Below are positions 9,401 through 17,161 of a DNA stretch of 64,000 nt, piece by piece. Position 1 is the first letter of the stretch; every line of letters begins with the position of its first letter. Origin of the DNA: Clostridium punense (GTDB lineage: Bacteria > Bacillota > Clostridia > Clostridiales > Clostridiaceae); contig NZ_JAGGLL010000005.1 in the NCBI RefSeq assembly GCF_017874425.1, positions 124,001 to 188,000 of the forward strand. The letters run 5' to 3'. A program made the translations under genes and the position numbers. A model generated the notes under the pieces. That model searched no databases, was not told the DNA's origin, and was given only the letters and a program-made list of their open reading frames with translations.

Positions 9401-10139
9401 GTATAGTTCCAATGTATTTTTCATAATCTGCTTTTAAAGCATCACTATAGTTAATTTTCATTAAGTCTGCATATATTGCTTTAGCTGCATCAATATCAGC
9501 TTGAAGTCCAGATGCTTTTGCTTTGTTAGCAGCAGCTAAACCTTTTTGTCCATATTTCTCTTGCATTAAATCTTGAGTTCCAGCATAATCAAGGATGTAT
9601 TGTTTTAATGCTTTTGTTTGTGGTAATCCATTGATTATAGCTCTAACTTCATTTAAAGATGTTTGGTTGATTTTTGCTTCACTATCCATCATAGCTAGTA
9701 GTGGATCAACAACTGCTACTAGGAATGGTTGAGTTATTGGGTCTAATTCTGTACTCCAAGTATTTTTGTAATCTTGTAGTAAGTAAGACATTTCATCTAC
9801 TGCAAGTCTTGCTGGTTTTAAATCCTCTAATTTTTTAGTTTCTTTAGCTTTTTGAACTAAATCAAAAGCATTTTTTAATTGAGCATTTAAAACTGGTCCA
9901 GCTACTTTATCTAATCTTGTGCTTAATTCAGCTTGTTTCTTAGCATCAGTAACCTTAGCAATTGCTTCTTTAGCAGTTTCGATATCCTTTATGTCTTTGC
10001 TTGTTTCTGCTTTAACTACTGCTTCTAGAGCTAAAGCATAATAATCAACAGCAGCAGCTTGTACTACTGGTGCAACAATTCCTGCTCCCATAGTAGCAGC
10101 AACCGCAGCAACTAATGTGTTTTTTGTTTTCTTATTCAA
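6495..10139 (-). CDS. Main S-layer protein precursor (1214 aa)
   Basis: Large secreted structural protein. The start is a TTG at 10139 with GGGAGGG 7-8 nt upstream, giving a signal peptide that ends around 'VVQAAAVDYY'. Residues about 30-250 are alpha-helical, Ala/Lys-rich repeats ('EAVVKAETSKDIKDIETAKEAI', 'NTWSTELDP'), followed by about 950 residues of Ig-like beta domains. I see no cysteine, a common feature of S-layer proteins, and no SLH or CWB2 repeats, so wall attachment must differ; the helical domain is the best candidate, as in SbsC-type S-layer proteins (inference). The C-terminal part has a paralogue next door (3719-6076), and the N-terminal helical part has one at 51309-52367. 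It has its own promoter and terminator and lies downstream of secA2. Confidence 0.85.
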   Translation of the reverse strand: MNKKTKNTLVAAVAATMGAGIVAPVVQAAAVDYYALALEAVVKAETSKDIKDIETAKEAIAKVTDAKKQAELSTRLDKVAGPVLNAQLKNAFDLVQKAKETKKLEDLKPARLAVDEMSYLLQDYKNTWSTELDPITQPFLVAVVDPLLAMMDSEAKINQTSLNEVRAIINGLPQTKALKQYILDYAGTQDLMQEKYGQKGLAAANKAKASGLQADIDAAKAIYADLMKINYSDALKADYEKYIGTILKSLDPAVKNFEIVSAEARSNTEITVVLKSAPLANLTAADFAISPSLTITNVTTNNNVVSIKTSPQTAGATYTVSTTTGIGSASFTGLAAVDTTGAISGIEVLNLRQIKVAFNREIKWGSAKEESSYYLEMVDDLTGDITTRRLDTILTGVTNNKWEMTAGDQEIISDETPVKYVILESSDGTLINNAKADGGLGIEYNKSITLEARNLVQKVGGYINTSQGAFTVVDGTAPKIVNVTANAEVGRMLKDNIIPAYLGYTLAADKAYVEVKFSEPVIDNGDVNAKLDLLKYKNLNSDFKVYVDGILVKTAGTAGTPGVTYSNAEIANPDAATVDGLAVEQDSIAEAQKTLLLDVTKLSRGEHEVKIVGAQDLKGNVMAPNPYQAKFTVSDEIKTPPTAMKPSIKEIKQVADNAVEVYFNAKDVVIADSAAADKNPVVIEKAAWDGTDWKDLKADLNAGSDIDITATTAAPKVVYGTYRDTDGVWKAKWTVLYEAGNDKSTTDAETFNYDSQNIVIRNVIVQNYEISGNTQAYYEGDTYRASSTFKKDVEAPLAQQIYADKENGKIYVVFKDDPFNGDIALGAAGKVKVKMTNSKAQDFYGEYDVTKGNISVVTSAAGLPTYVVPGKTVAIDVRKPDDNNQNLVEKFTATNNTTGTLIESAVYSVTFPQGTIVDAEENMGGSATPDYIMVDPSKAHKNAEKVMQVSVSKNSTDEGIVPQTTRGLIQSGYEIASGNIIATGSGTVVDKATAGTALYMAEKENTNKILVVFDGEVLETSAKNKNNYTFNGAVLPQTAQIEFYSNDINATVTNGAGGAESYVVITLPEGSVQKDGLYTIAIDGITNKSGKRMLPVRDSVALVDNTRPVLNNVKIIGDKQLEITFDEVVNIDSADLAKAVNNFAVTVNNGETRTVSTVTKVNNEPNKLILTLADTFDIAKIAKVTVKKDVNGNIYVTDTSDLKNVMAEVTVSSK

Positions 10140-10178
10140 GTTAATTCCCTCCCATTTTTTGAAAAATATATATTTATG

Positions 10179-10206
10179 TGTATCAATATTAATTGATTAT
10201 GATACA
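10179..10206 (-). promoter_or_regulatory. Leader hairpin upstream of the S-layer start
   Basis: TGTATCA and TGATACA form a 7-bp stem around a 14-nt AT-rich loop. It lies 40-67 nt before the TTG start, inside the predicted mRNA leader. 5' hairpins often stabilise abundant mRNAs; that role is inferred. Confidence 0.4.
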
Positions 10207-10288
10207 ACAATAACTAACCTTATCTTCTTTATGTATATTATACATTTTAGAAAATATTCCAAGTTATTGAAACTTGTGAATTATTTAT

Positions 10289-10317
10289 ATTATACATAAA
10301 TCTAGATAGTTTGTCCA
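10289..10317 (-). promoter_or_regulatory. Probable sigma-A promoter of the S-layer gene
   Basis: On the minus strand TGGACA (10312-10317) is followed after exactly 17 nt by TATAAT (10289-10294). Predicted transcription would start near 10282, giving a leader of roughly 140 nt. Another TATAAT-like box lies upstream near 10405, so more than one promoter is possible. Confidence 0.6.
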
Positions 10318-10624
10318 TAAATATTTCAAAATAATGCAATGTTGTTATATAATGATTTTTTTACTAAAAATTACCCACATTGCAATTATTTATCTAACAA
10401 ACAATATTATACATCTTTGTCCAATTTATATCAAGCATCTTTTATCTTTACTTTCAAATTATTTCAAATTATGCATTATAGTCATATAAATTTTCAATTC
10501 CTATGTTTTTTATGTTTGTTTTTTATTTATGTATTATATTTATACTTATATTTTCGATATACCTTATACATACTTTATACTTTCAATCTTAAGTATATTA
10601 TACCTGTATTACCATAATTACCCA

Positions 10625-10670
10625 CTAGCTTTTTTATTTATTCAATATATTTCTAAATAAAAAAAGCTAG
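10625..10670 (-). terminator. Terminator after the glycosyltransferase gene, possibly bidirectional
   Basis: CTAGCTTTTTTATTTA pairs almost perfectly with TAAATAAAAAAAGCTAG around a 13-nt loop. It lies 45 bp after the stop of the GT2 gene and separates the secA2 transcript from the S-layer promoter. Confidence 0.7.
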
Positions 10671-10714
10671 CAATATAAAAACTATATTACCAGCTTTAAA
10701 TCTTTTATTTTATC

Positions 10715-11620
10715 TTAATTGTTTTTTAAGTAACTTACTCCTTGTTCTATACCTTCCTTTATAGCTTTAGCCTCTTCTTTTCTACCTGTTATGGAGTAAT
10801 TTATAATTTTAACTCTTCGAGTACTGTAAAAGAAAGCTTTAGCTTTAATGTATTGAATTTTACTCACCTTATTCTTGTACTTTTCCATAAAGATAAGTCT
10901 ATTTCTCGTACTCCACTTTATTGAGAAGGGAGAAAGCTGTCCCCCTGAGGTTGCACTTACCTTATGATAAACAATTGCTTTAGGGCAATAATAAATATTA
11001 TAGCCTTTTTCCAGAACCTTAACGCAATAATCTACATCCTCAAAATACATAAAATATTCTTCCGGAAGCATTCCAACAGTTTTAATAACTTCTACTCCAA
11101 TAAGCATTACGCATCCGGTAGTAAAGGTTACTTTCTTTTCTTTGTTAAACGCTTCTTTATCTAGTTGCCCCTCACCATAATGAGAACCATAAAATCTATT
11201 ATAGTTTATTTCTCCCCCTGCAAACCAAATATAATCCTTCTTATTATAGTATGGGATTTTACACCCTACAATTCCTATGTTAGGATTACTTTCGTAGCAG
11301 TTTACCATGTGACCTAAAAAATCCTTTTCTACAATTGTATCATTATTTAGAAGAAGCACATAATCACAACCACTTTTTAAGGCATAGTCTATTCCTATAT
11401 TATTCCCCTTAGCAAAACCTCCATTACTTTCTGCTTTTATAAGGGTGTGCTTATCTCCTATACTTTGTTTTAGGACTTCATAAGAGTTATCTGGCGAGTT
11501 ATTATCTACTATTATAATTTCATAGTTTTTATAATCTATTGCTTCAAGACTTTTTACGCACTCTAGAGTATCCTCTACTCCGCAATAGTTTAACAAGATT
11601 ATGGCAACTTTTTTATTCAT
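10715..11620 (-). CDS. GT2 family glycosyltransferase (rhamnosyltransferase-like)
   Basis: 301 residues, soluble GT-A fold. The N-terminus 'VAIILLNYCGVEDTLECVKSLEAIDYKNYEIIIVDNNSPD' and 'ESNGGFAKGNNIGIDYA' are classic GT2 nucleotide-binding sequences. 'LLNNDTIVEKDFL' carries the metal-binding acidic motif, and 'YFMYFEDVDYCVKVLEKGYNI...HKVSATSGG' is seen in rhamnosyltransferase-like members. It starts 11 bp after secA2 with GGAAGG at the right distance, as the last gene of that operon. dTDP-L-rhamnose can be made from the rml genes at 41.8-45.6 kb, so a rhamnose donor is possible. It may act on the S-layer protein or on the wall glycan; the acceptor is unknown. Confidence 0.88.
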   Translation of the reverse strand: MNKKVAIILLNYCGVEDTLECVKSLEAIDYKNYEIIIVDNNSPDNSYEVLKQSIGDKHTLIKAESNGGFAKGNNIGIDYALKSGCDYVLLLNNDTIVEKDFLGHMVNCYESNPNIGIVGCKIPYYNKKDYIWFAGGEINYNRFYGSHYGEGQLDKEAFNKEKKVTFTTGCVMLIGVEVIKTVGMLPEEYFMYFEDVDYCVKVLEKGYNIYYCPKAIVYHKVSATSGGQLSPFSIKWSTRNRLIFMEKYKNKVSKIQYIKAKAFFYSTRRVKIINYSITGRKEEAKAIKEGIEQGVSYLKNN

Positions 11621-11631
11621 AGTAACCTTCC

Positions 11632-14028
11632 TTATTCATTGTCAACTGCTGTTTCTAATTCTGCTTCTGGCAATTGTACCTTGATTTCTTTTGGCACTTC
11701 CACATGGAATACTAATTTAACTACTTCCTTTTGCATATTGTAAACTGTATCTTCAAATAATCTGCTTCCCTCATATTGGTAAGCTATTATTGGATCCTTT
11801 TGATTATATGCTTGTAGCGATATATATTTTTTCAGGTTATCCATGGTTTCAATATGCTCTACCCATCTTCTATCTACTGTCTTAAGAAGAATTCTTTTTT
11901 GAGCATCTAGTAGAATTTCACCCATTGTGGTTATCTTTTCTTCGTAAGTGGTTAGTGCTATATCTTTAAGAGTAGCTTTAATTCCTACCTCAGTAAGATT
12001 ATCAAACTTCTCCTCAGTAAGTTCTTCCAAGTTTAATAAATCCTCCACGGTTCTTCTAAGTGCTTTAAAGTCCTCATCAAAATCACTATTTACTGCAGTA
12101 AGATGAAGAGCCACTTCTGTGTCTATTACTTTTTCAATCATATTCTTAATATCTTCTGTTATATCTTTTGTGTTTACCACTTGATTTCTTTGATTATAGA
12201 TTAAAACCCTTTGTGTGTTCAAAACCTCATCATACTTTACTAAATCTTTTCTTGTTTCAAAGTTTTGCGATTCTACTAAAGTTTGAGATAAATCTACTAA
12301 GTCTTGAATTTTCTTGTTTTCAATTATAGTATTCCCTTGAGTGTCTATTGTCTTGCTTAGCTTCTCTAATCTATCTTTTCCAAAACGTCTTACAATATCA
12401 TCTTCTAAAGAAACATAGAATACAGATTCCCCAACATCTCCCTGACGACCTGAACGTCCCCTTAGCTGATTATCTATTCTTCTTGCCTCATGTCTTTCCG
12501 TTCCAATGATTTTCAGTCCGCCTAAATCAGTTACTCCTTCTTCTAATTTAATATCCGTTCCTCTTCCTGCCATATTAGTTGCTATGGTAACTGCACCCTT
12601 TTGCCCTGCCTTTGCTACTATTTCAGCTTCTTTGGCATGATTTTTTGCATTTAAAACCTCATGAGGTATTCCTTTTTTCTTAAGCATAAAGGACAATATC
12701 TCTGACTTTTCTATGGAAGCAGTTCCTACTAATACTGGTTGCTGTTTTTCGTAGGTTTCTTTTATCTCTTCTACCACTGCTTTAAATTTTTGAAGCTCCG
12801 TTGGGTATATCTTATCTTCTCTATCATTTCTTGCTACTGGTTTGTGAGTTGGAATTACAACTACATCTACATTATATATTTCTCTAAATTCCTTTTCTTC
12901 TGTTTCTACTGTCCCTGACATTCCTGAAAGCTTTTTATATAATTTAAAGTAATTTTGGTAGGTTATTGTAGCAAGGGTATCATTTTCTTCTTGGATTTTG
13001 ACTTTCTCCTTTGCCTCTATAGCTTGGTGAAGTCCTTCACTAAACCTTCTCCCCTCCATAACTCTTCCTGTGAACTGGTCTACTATCATAATTTCTCCAT
13101 CTCTTATGATGTAATCCACTCCAAGAGTCATTACATAATTTGCTCTTAGAGAAATCATGGTGTGATGCTGAATGTTCATATGCTCTTCATCTGAAAAGTT
13201 CTCAATGGAATAATATTTTTCTGCTTTATTTACACCCTCGTCAGTTAAAATAACAGTTTTAGTTTTTTCATCTATAACATAGTCTTCCTCTTCTTTTAAG
13301 GATTTTGCAAATCTATCTGCTATTTTGTATATTTCTATAGACTTAACACCTTGACCTGATATTACTAAAGGAGTTCTTGCTTCATCTATAAATATTGAAT
13401 CAACTTCATCTATAATTGCAAAATTTAACTCTCTTTGAACTCTTTCACTAGGTTCTACTACCATGTTGTCTCTTAAGTAATCAAAACCATACTCACTATT
13501 AGTTCCATAGGTGATATCACAGTTATAAGCTTCTCTTCTCTCTGGAGCTTCCATATTGTTTAATATTACCCCTGTTGTTAATCCTAAGAAGTCATGAACT
13601 TGACCCATCTCTTCTTTATCTCTTTGAGCTAGGTAGTCATTAACTGTTACTATATGTACTCCCTTTCCTGCTAAGGCATTAAGGTAAGATGGACAGGTTG
13701 CTACTAGAGTTTTTCCTTCACCGGTTTTCATCTCTGCAACTCTTCCCTGATGAAGTACTATTCCTCCTATTAACTGTTCTTTATAATGCTTCATTTTAAG
13801 CACTCTAAAGGAAGCTTCCCTTACCACTGCAAAAGCTTCTATTAAAATATCATCTAAGGTCTCTCCCTTTGATAATCTTTCTTTAAACTCTAAGGTCTTA
13901 CCTTTCAACTCTTCATCACTAAGGTTTTTCATGGCTTCTTCTAAAGCCATTATTTTTTCTACCTTAGGCAAAATCCTTTTTACTTCTCTGCTACTATAGT
14001 TTCCAAGTATATTAGATAGAATATTCAT
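11632..14028 (-). CDS. secA2: Accessory preprotein translocase ATPase SecA2
   Basis: 798-residue SecA motor. The Walker A site is 'KTGEGKT' (about residues 101-107) and the Walker B region 'DEVDSIFIDEARTP' (about 207-220). Preprotein cross-linking, scaffold and C-terminal helicase parts ('GTASIEKSE', 'ATNMAGRGTDIKL', 'QLRGRSGRQGD') are all present. It ends at 'ELETAVDNE' without the C-terminal zinc-binding tail usual in housekeeping SecA, which supports SecA2. The gene sits beside the S-layer genes and near a SLAP-domain protein, as in organisms where SecA2 exports S-layer proteins. GGGGAGG precedes the ATG. A second SecA elsewhere in the genome would confirm the call; it cannot be seen here. 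Confidence 0.85.
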   Translation of the reverse strand: MNILSNILGNYSSREVKRILPKVEKIMALEEAMKNLSDEELKGKTLEFKERLSKGETLDDILIEAFAVVREASFRVLKMKHYKEQLIGGIVLHQGRVAEMKTGEGKTLVATCPSYLNALAGKGVHIVTVNDYLAQRDKEEMGQVHDFLGLTTGVILNNMEAPERREAYNCDITYGTNSEYGFDYLRDNMVVEPSERVQRELNFAIIDEVDSIFIDEARTPLVISGQGVKSIEIYKIADRFAKSLKEEEDYVIDEKTKTVILTDEGVNKAEKYYSIENFSDEEHMNIQHHTMISLRANYVMTLGVDYIIRDGEIMIVDQFTGRVMEGRRFSEGLHQAIEAKEKVKIQEENDTLATITYQNYFKLYKKLSGMSGTVETEEKEFREIYNVDVVVIPTHKPVARNDREDKIYPTELQKFKAVVEEIKETYEKQQPVLVGTASIEKSEILSFMLKKKGIPHEVLNAKNHAKEAEIVAKAGQKGAVTIATNMAGRGTDIKLEEGVTDLGGLKIIGTERHEARRIDNQLRGRSGRQGDVGESVFYVSLEDDIVRRFGKDRLEKLSKTIDTQGNTIIENKKIQDLVDLSQTLVESQNFETRKDLVKYDEVLNTQRVLIYNQRNQVVNTKDITEDIKNMIEKVIDTEVALHLTAVNSDFDEDFKALRRTVEDLLNLEELTEEKFDNLTEVGIKATLKDIALTTYEEKITTMGEILLDAQKRILLKTVDRRWVEHIETMDNLKKYISLQAYNQKDPIIAYQYEGSRLFEDTVYNMQKEVVKLVFHVEVPKEIKVQLPEAELETAVDNE

Positions 14029-14042
14029 TGTATCCTCCCCAG

Positions 14043-15356
14043 TTATATTTTTTTAATTTCAAACCAAAATTTAAAGTAACCTTTTTTGTAGGCGTATTCT
14101 ATAAATAAGACTAGCATAATATTCATTATTAATATTGGTATTTTAAAAGAATTGGTAAATACCGTCCAAATAAGCATACTAGTTCCATTTGTATAAATTA
14201 AAATTTTTCCAAGTGAGCTATATCCTACTTTAGTCTTCATAATTTTAATTGTACTATAGGCAATTAGTATATAAATGCCTAGATAAACAATAAAACCTAT
14301 AAAGCCAAAGTCCTGATATGCTTCTGGTATAAAGGTGGCTGCATTTAATCCTACCTTTTCTTGTAAATAAGGGGTGTAACTACCTCTTCCTATTAGCCAA
14401 GCTTTGTATTCTTCTCCTTTTCCTATTAAGTTTGCTGAAAACTTTATAAATGGATACAGCAAGTTATTAAAGTATGCATAACTTACTGTCTCATTAACTA
14501 AGGAAAATGCTATATTTTCAAAAGGGCTTGTGATGTATACATATACCCAAAGAAGAGCCGAAGGCATTAAGGTACTTACTCCATAATGTTCCCACAGTGT
14601 AGTTTGGTATACCTCTTCTAACACATATTCCATTCTCAAGTTCCCAACAAATCCAAAGAAAATAACAAAACCAATTATTAATAGAGATAAACTCCCATAA
14701 GTTATATATCGTTGAGTTTTTGATAACCTTTTGCTGATATTAATAAAATTAAAAACTTCATATAGTGCAATGGTTACAAATAAAAATGCTATGGGCCCCC
14801 TATTTAATGTTAAAAACAACGCGAATATGGATATCATGAATATAATAAGATCTAGAATTTTTCTATAATTCCTAAAAAGAATATATTTAATTTCACTTGC
14901 TAATACCAACATGTATATAACATAGCTGCTATAATGATCTAATGGTTGCTTATTAACTCTGTTTTCTTCTAAAATTGTAAGACCGTATTTGTTCACATTA
15001 TAAGCAAATAAACTTAGTCCTAGAACAAATATTACATTTGCAGCTACTGAATAAATTTCATTAACTCCATATTTTTTCACATTTTCAAGGGTATAAGTTA
15101 TATCTTCTTTTTTTAAAAATATATATCTTGATAATATAAAAAAGCTACCCCAAATGGAAATTCCTATAATATTAATAGTAATAGTGGGATTATATAGACT
15201 GCTTAACCTTAAATCATATAGTGTTAAAGACATTATCCATAAAATGAACATTATTTTCCCTTGATCCACAATGGAGGTTAACCCCTGTTTTTTAAAAGAA
15301 TTTATCATAAAGGTTAAAAATATTATTAGTTGAATTAAACTTAATAAATAATACAT
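14043..15356 (-). CDS. Wzy-like oligosaccharide repeat-unit polymerase
   Basis: 437-residue integral membrane protein with about 10-12 hydrophobic segments and a large polar stretch between residues about 245 and 340 that would face outside ('MEYVLEEVYQTTLWEHYGVSTL', 'LIGKGEEYKAWLIGRGSYTPYLQEK'). This layout is typical of O-antigen/capsule polymerases, which join lipid-linked repeat units outside the membrane; sequence conservation in that family is low, so topology and context carry the call. It starts 14 bp upstream of secA2 and belongs to the same operon as the acyltransferase, manC, ligase-type and flippase genes. It is the only Wzy candidate in the window. Confidence 0.72.
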   Translation of the reverse strand: MYYLLSLIQLIIFLTFMINSFKKQGLTSIVDQGKIMFILWIMSLTLYDLRLSSLYNPTITINIIGISIWGSFFILSRYIFLKKEDITYTLENVKKYGVNEIYSVAANVIFVLGLSLFAYNVNKYGLTILEENRVNKQPLDHYSSYVIYMLVLASEIKYILFRNYRKILDLIIFMISIFALFLTLNRGPIAFLFVTIALYEVFNFINISKRLSKTQRYITYGSLSLLIIGFVIFFGFVGNLRMEYVLEEVYQTTLWEHYGVSTLMPSALLWVYVYITSPFENIAFSLVNETVSYAYFNNLLYPFIKFSANLIGKGEEYKAWLIGRGSYTPYLQEKVGLNAATFIPEAYQDFGFIGFIVYLGIYILIAYSTIKIMKTKVGYSSLGKILIYTNGTSMLIWTVFTNSFKIPILIMNIMLVLFIEYAYKKGYFKFWFEIKKI

Positions 15357-15367
15357 TTAGTTACCCC

Positions 15368-16063
15368 CTATTTCACTTTCCAAGTCACATTTAGTTTTAT
15401 AGGTTTTATAGGATTGCCTGCCCAAAGCACATGATTTTCTTCTTTCATAGTTTTGTTTGAGCTCTTAGTTACTATTGTTCCAGCCCCAAGGATTCCCCCA
15501 TCAGGAATTTTTGCACCCTTAAGTATAGTACATCTAGAACCTAACCAGCAATTATGTCCTATTTGTACTTCCTCATCTTCATTAATTCTATTTCCATCAC
15601 TATCTATTATAGGGTGAAGGTCACTATCCATTATCTGATTTTCCCAGGAAATCATTACATTATCTCCTATGACAATTCTTTTTCTGCATATTATGGCACT
15701 TTCTGCAGTAATATTAAATTCTCTTCCTAAAATCAGAGTTCCATCCTCTTCCACTGATATCTTGCATCCATGACCTAAAATGCCACTTCCACTAAAAATT
15801 ATCTCACCTTTAACATTCCAAACAGCTCTTTCTCTCATTTGGTCAAATATTCCAACTTCACCAAAGCCTAATTTTATCATTGCAGTTTGAATATGTTCGC
15901 AGTTTAAAGTAATCTTGCCCTTGCAATTCATTAACCATACTCTATGAGATACCAATATAGGTAGCTTTAAAGCTTTTTTAAGAGGAAGATACTTGAAATT
16001 AAAATATATTGTTTTTGGTATAGCTCTTATAAATAAATATAGCTTTCTTATGGCTGTATTCAT
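15368..16063 (-). CDS. Hexapeptide-repeat acyltransferase
   Basis: 231 residues. From about residue 80 onward it shows left-handed beta-helix repeats ('GSGILGHGCKISVEEDGTLILGREFNI', 'IGDNVMISWENQIMDSDLHPI', 'QIGHNCWLGSRCTILKGAKIPDGGILGAGTIVTKSS'). The pattern matches the WbbJ/maltose O-acetyltransferase group, with the catalytic-type His in 'SDLHPI'. It would transfer an acetyl or similar group from a CoA donor to a sugar in the cytoplasm. The residues before 80 resemble those of colanic-acid-type acyltransferases. It lies between manC and wzy in one operon, so it probably modifies the repeat unit; the exact sugar is unknown. Confidence 0.85.
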   Translation of the reverse strand: MNTAIRKLYLFIRAIPKTIYFNFKYLPLKKALKLPILVSHRVWLMNCKGKITLNCEHIQTAMIKLGFGEVGIFDQMRERAVWNVKGEIIFSGSGILGHGCKISVEEDGTLILGREFNITAESAIICRKRIVIGDNVMISWENQIMDSDLHPIIDSDGNRINEDEEVQIGHNCWLGSRCTILKGAKIPDGGILGAGTIVTKSSNKTMKEENHVLWAGNPIKPIKLNVTWKVK

Positions 16064-16087
16064 ATTTTTCCCCTTTATATACTATGT

Positions 16088-17140
16088 TTATTTAATATTT
16101 ACATGAGGTTTTACTCTTTCCATGCTATTCATATCCTCTTTTTTTCCTATTATAATAGCATCATCACTTTCTATTACATACAGGTTATCTAATCCACAAA
16201 TTACTATGGGCTTTTTCTTTCCTAGTACAATATTATTACTTCCATCAATAATAGCCACATTATTGTCTACTATGTTTCCTTTTTCATCTTTATCTCTATA
16301 TCTTTCTAACGCTGACCAACTTCCTATATCATCCCATCCAAAGTTTCCTGGAATTACAAATATGTTTTCTGCCTTTTCCATGATGCCAAAATCTATTGAG
16401 ATATTATCCACTTCCTTATATTTCTTTTCCAGTACTTCTTCATACTCGTCATCCCTTGTTATTGAAACTTCACTTAATATGTCATAGGTGTTTTGCAGGT
16501 ATTTAGAGGTGAGTTTTAATATGTTATTACATTTCCAAATAAACATACCACTATTCCATAGGTATTCACCATTTTCTATATATTCTAATGCCTTATGTAA
16601 GTTAGGTTTTTCAACAAACCTTTCTACTGGAATAACTCCTTCGGGTTTTTTTACATTATTATTTTCATACTTTATGTACCCATACCCTGTCTCAGGTCTT
16701 GTAGGTGGTATCCCAATAGTTACTAGAGCTTCTTGCTTTTTTTCTACAAAACCAGCAGCATCTCTAATTAGGCATAAAAACTTATCTTCTTCTTTTATTA
16801 AGTGGTCTGATGGGAGAACTACCATGGTTGCATCTTCATATAGCTTCTTAATATAAAAAGCGGCCAGTGCTATACAAGGCGCAGTATTTCTTCCCGTTGG
16901 TTCAACTATTATATTTCTTTCATCCATCTGTGGAAAGTTATCTTTAACCAGTTCTACATATTGTTTTCCTGTAACGATAAATATTCTTTCCATAGGTATT
17001 AGTGGAAGTAGTCTATCCACCGTCATTTGAATCATAGACTTAGAACCTAAAAGATTTAAAAATTGCTTAGGCTTTTCCTCTGTAGAAAGCGGCCAAAACC
17101 TAGTTCCTTTTCCACCAGCCATTATCACTGCACAAAGCAT
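16088..17140 (-). CDS. manC: Mannose-1-phosphate guanylyltransferase
   Basis: 350-residue nucleotidyltransferase making GDP-mannose from mannose-1-phosphate and GTP. The signature 'AVIMAGGKGTRFWPLSTEEKPKQFL' is at the N-terminus, followed by 'FIVTGKQY', 'EPTGRNTAPCIALAA', 'VVLPSDHLI' and 'YGYIKYE...VERFVEKP'. It has only the transferase domain; the isomerase half found in some bifunctional proteins is absent, in line with a separate ManA at 30919-31866. GDP-mannose feeds Gmd and Fcl, which lie 12-14 kb away in the other cluster, so the two glycan clusters share precursors. No phosphomannomutase gene is in the window. Confidence 0.93.
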   Translation of the reverse strand: MLCAVIMAGGKGTRFWPLSTEEKPKQFLNLLGSKSMIQMTVDRLLPLIPMERIFIVTGKQYVELVKDNFPQMDERNIIVEPTGRNTAPCIALAAFYIKKLYEDATMVVLPSDHLIKEEDKFLCLIRDAAGFVEKKQEALVTIGIPPTRPETGYGYIKYENNNVKKPEGVIPVERFVEKPNLHKALEYIENGEYLWNSGMFIWKCNNILKLTSKYLQNTYDILSEVSITRDDEYEEVLEKKYKEVDNISIDFGIMEKAENIFVIPGNFGWDDIGSWSALERYRDKDEKGNIVDNNVAIIDGSNNIVLGKKKPIVICGLDNLYVIESDDAIIIGKKEDMNSMERVKPHVNIK

Positions 17141-17161
17141 AAAAAAACTCCTTTCTTATGG

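Larger units (their letters stand above)
10140..10714. other. S-layer gene leader and upstream control region
   Basis: About 575 bp, very AT-rich. It contains the terminator of the upstream glycosyltransferase gene (10625-10670), a good minus-strand promoter (10289-10317) and a leader of about 140 nt with a hairpin. Short reading frames here have atypical composition and no ribosome sites, so I do not call genes. Confidence 0.6.

Noticed and set aside
6495-10139. SLH or CWB2 anchoring repeats in the S-layer protein
   Set aside because: I looked for the usual motifs along the protein and did not find them.
10339-10617. Open frame in the S-layer leader region
   Set aside because: Very Phe/Tyr/Leu-rich translation of AT-rich DNA without a ribosome site, and it overlaps the promoter region.
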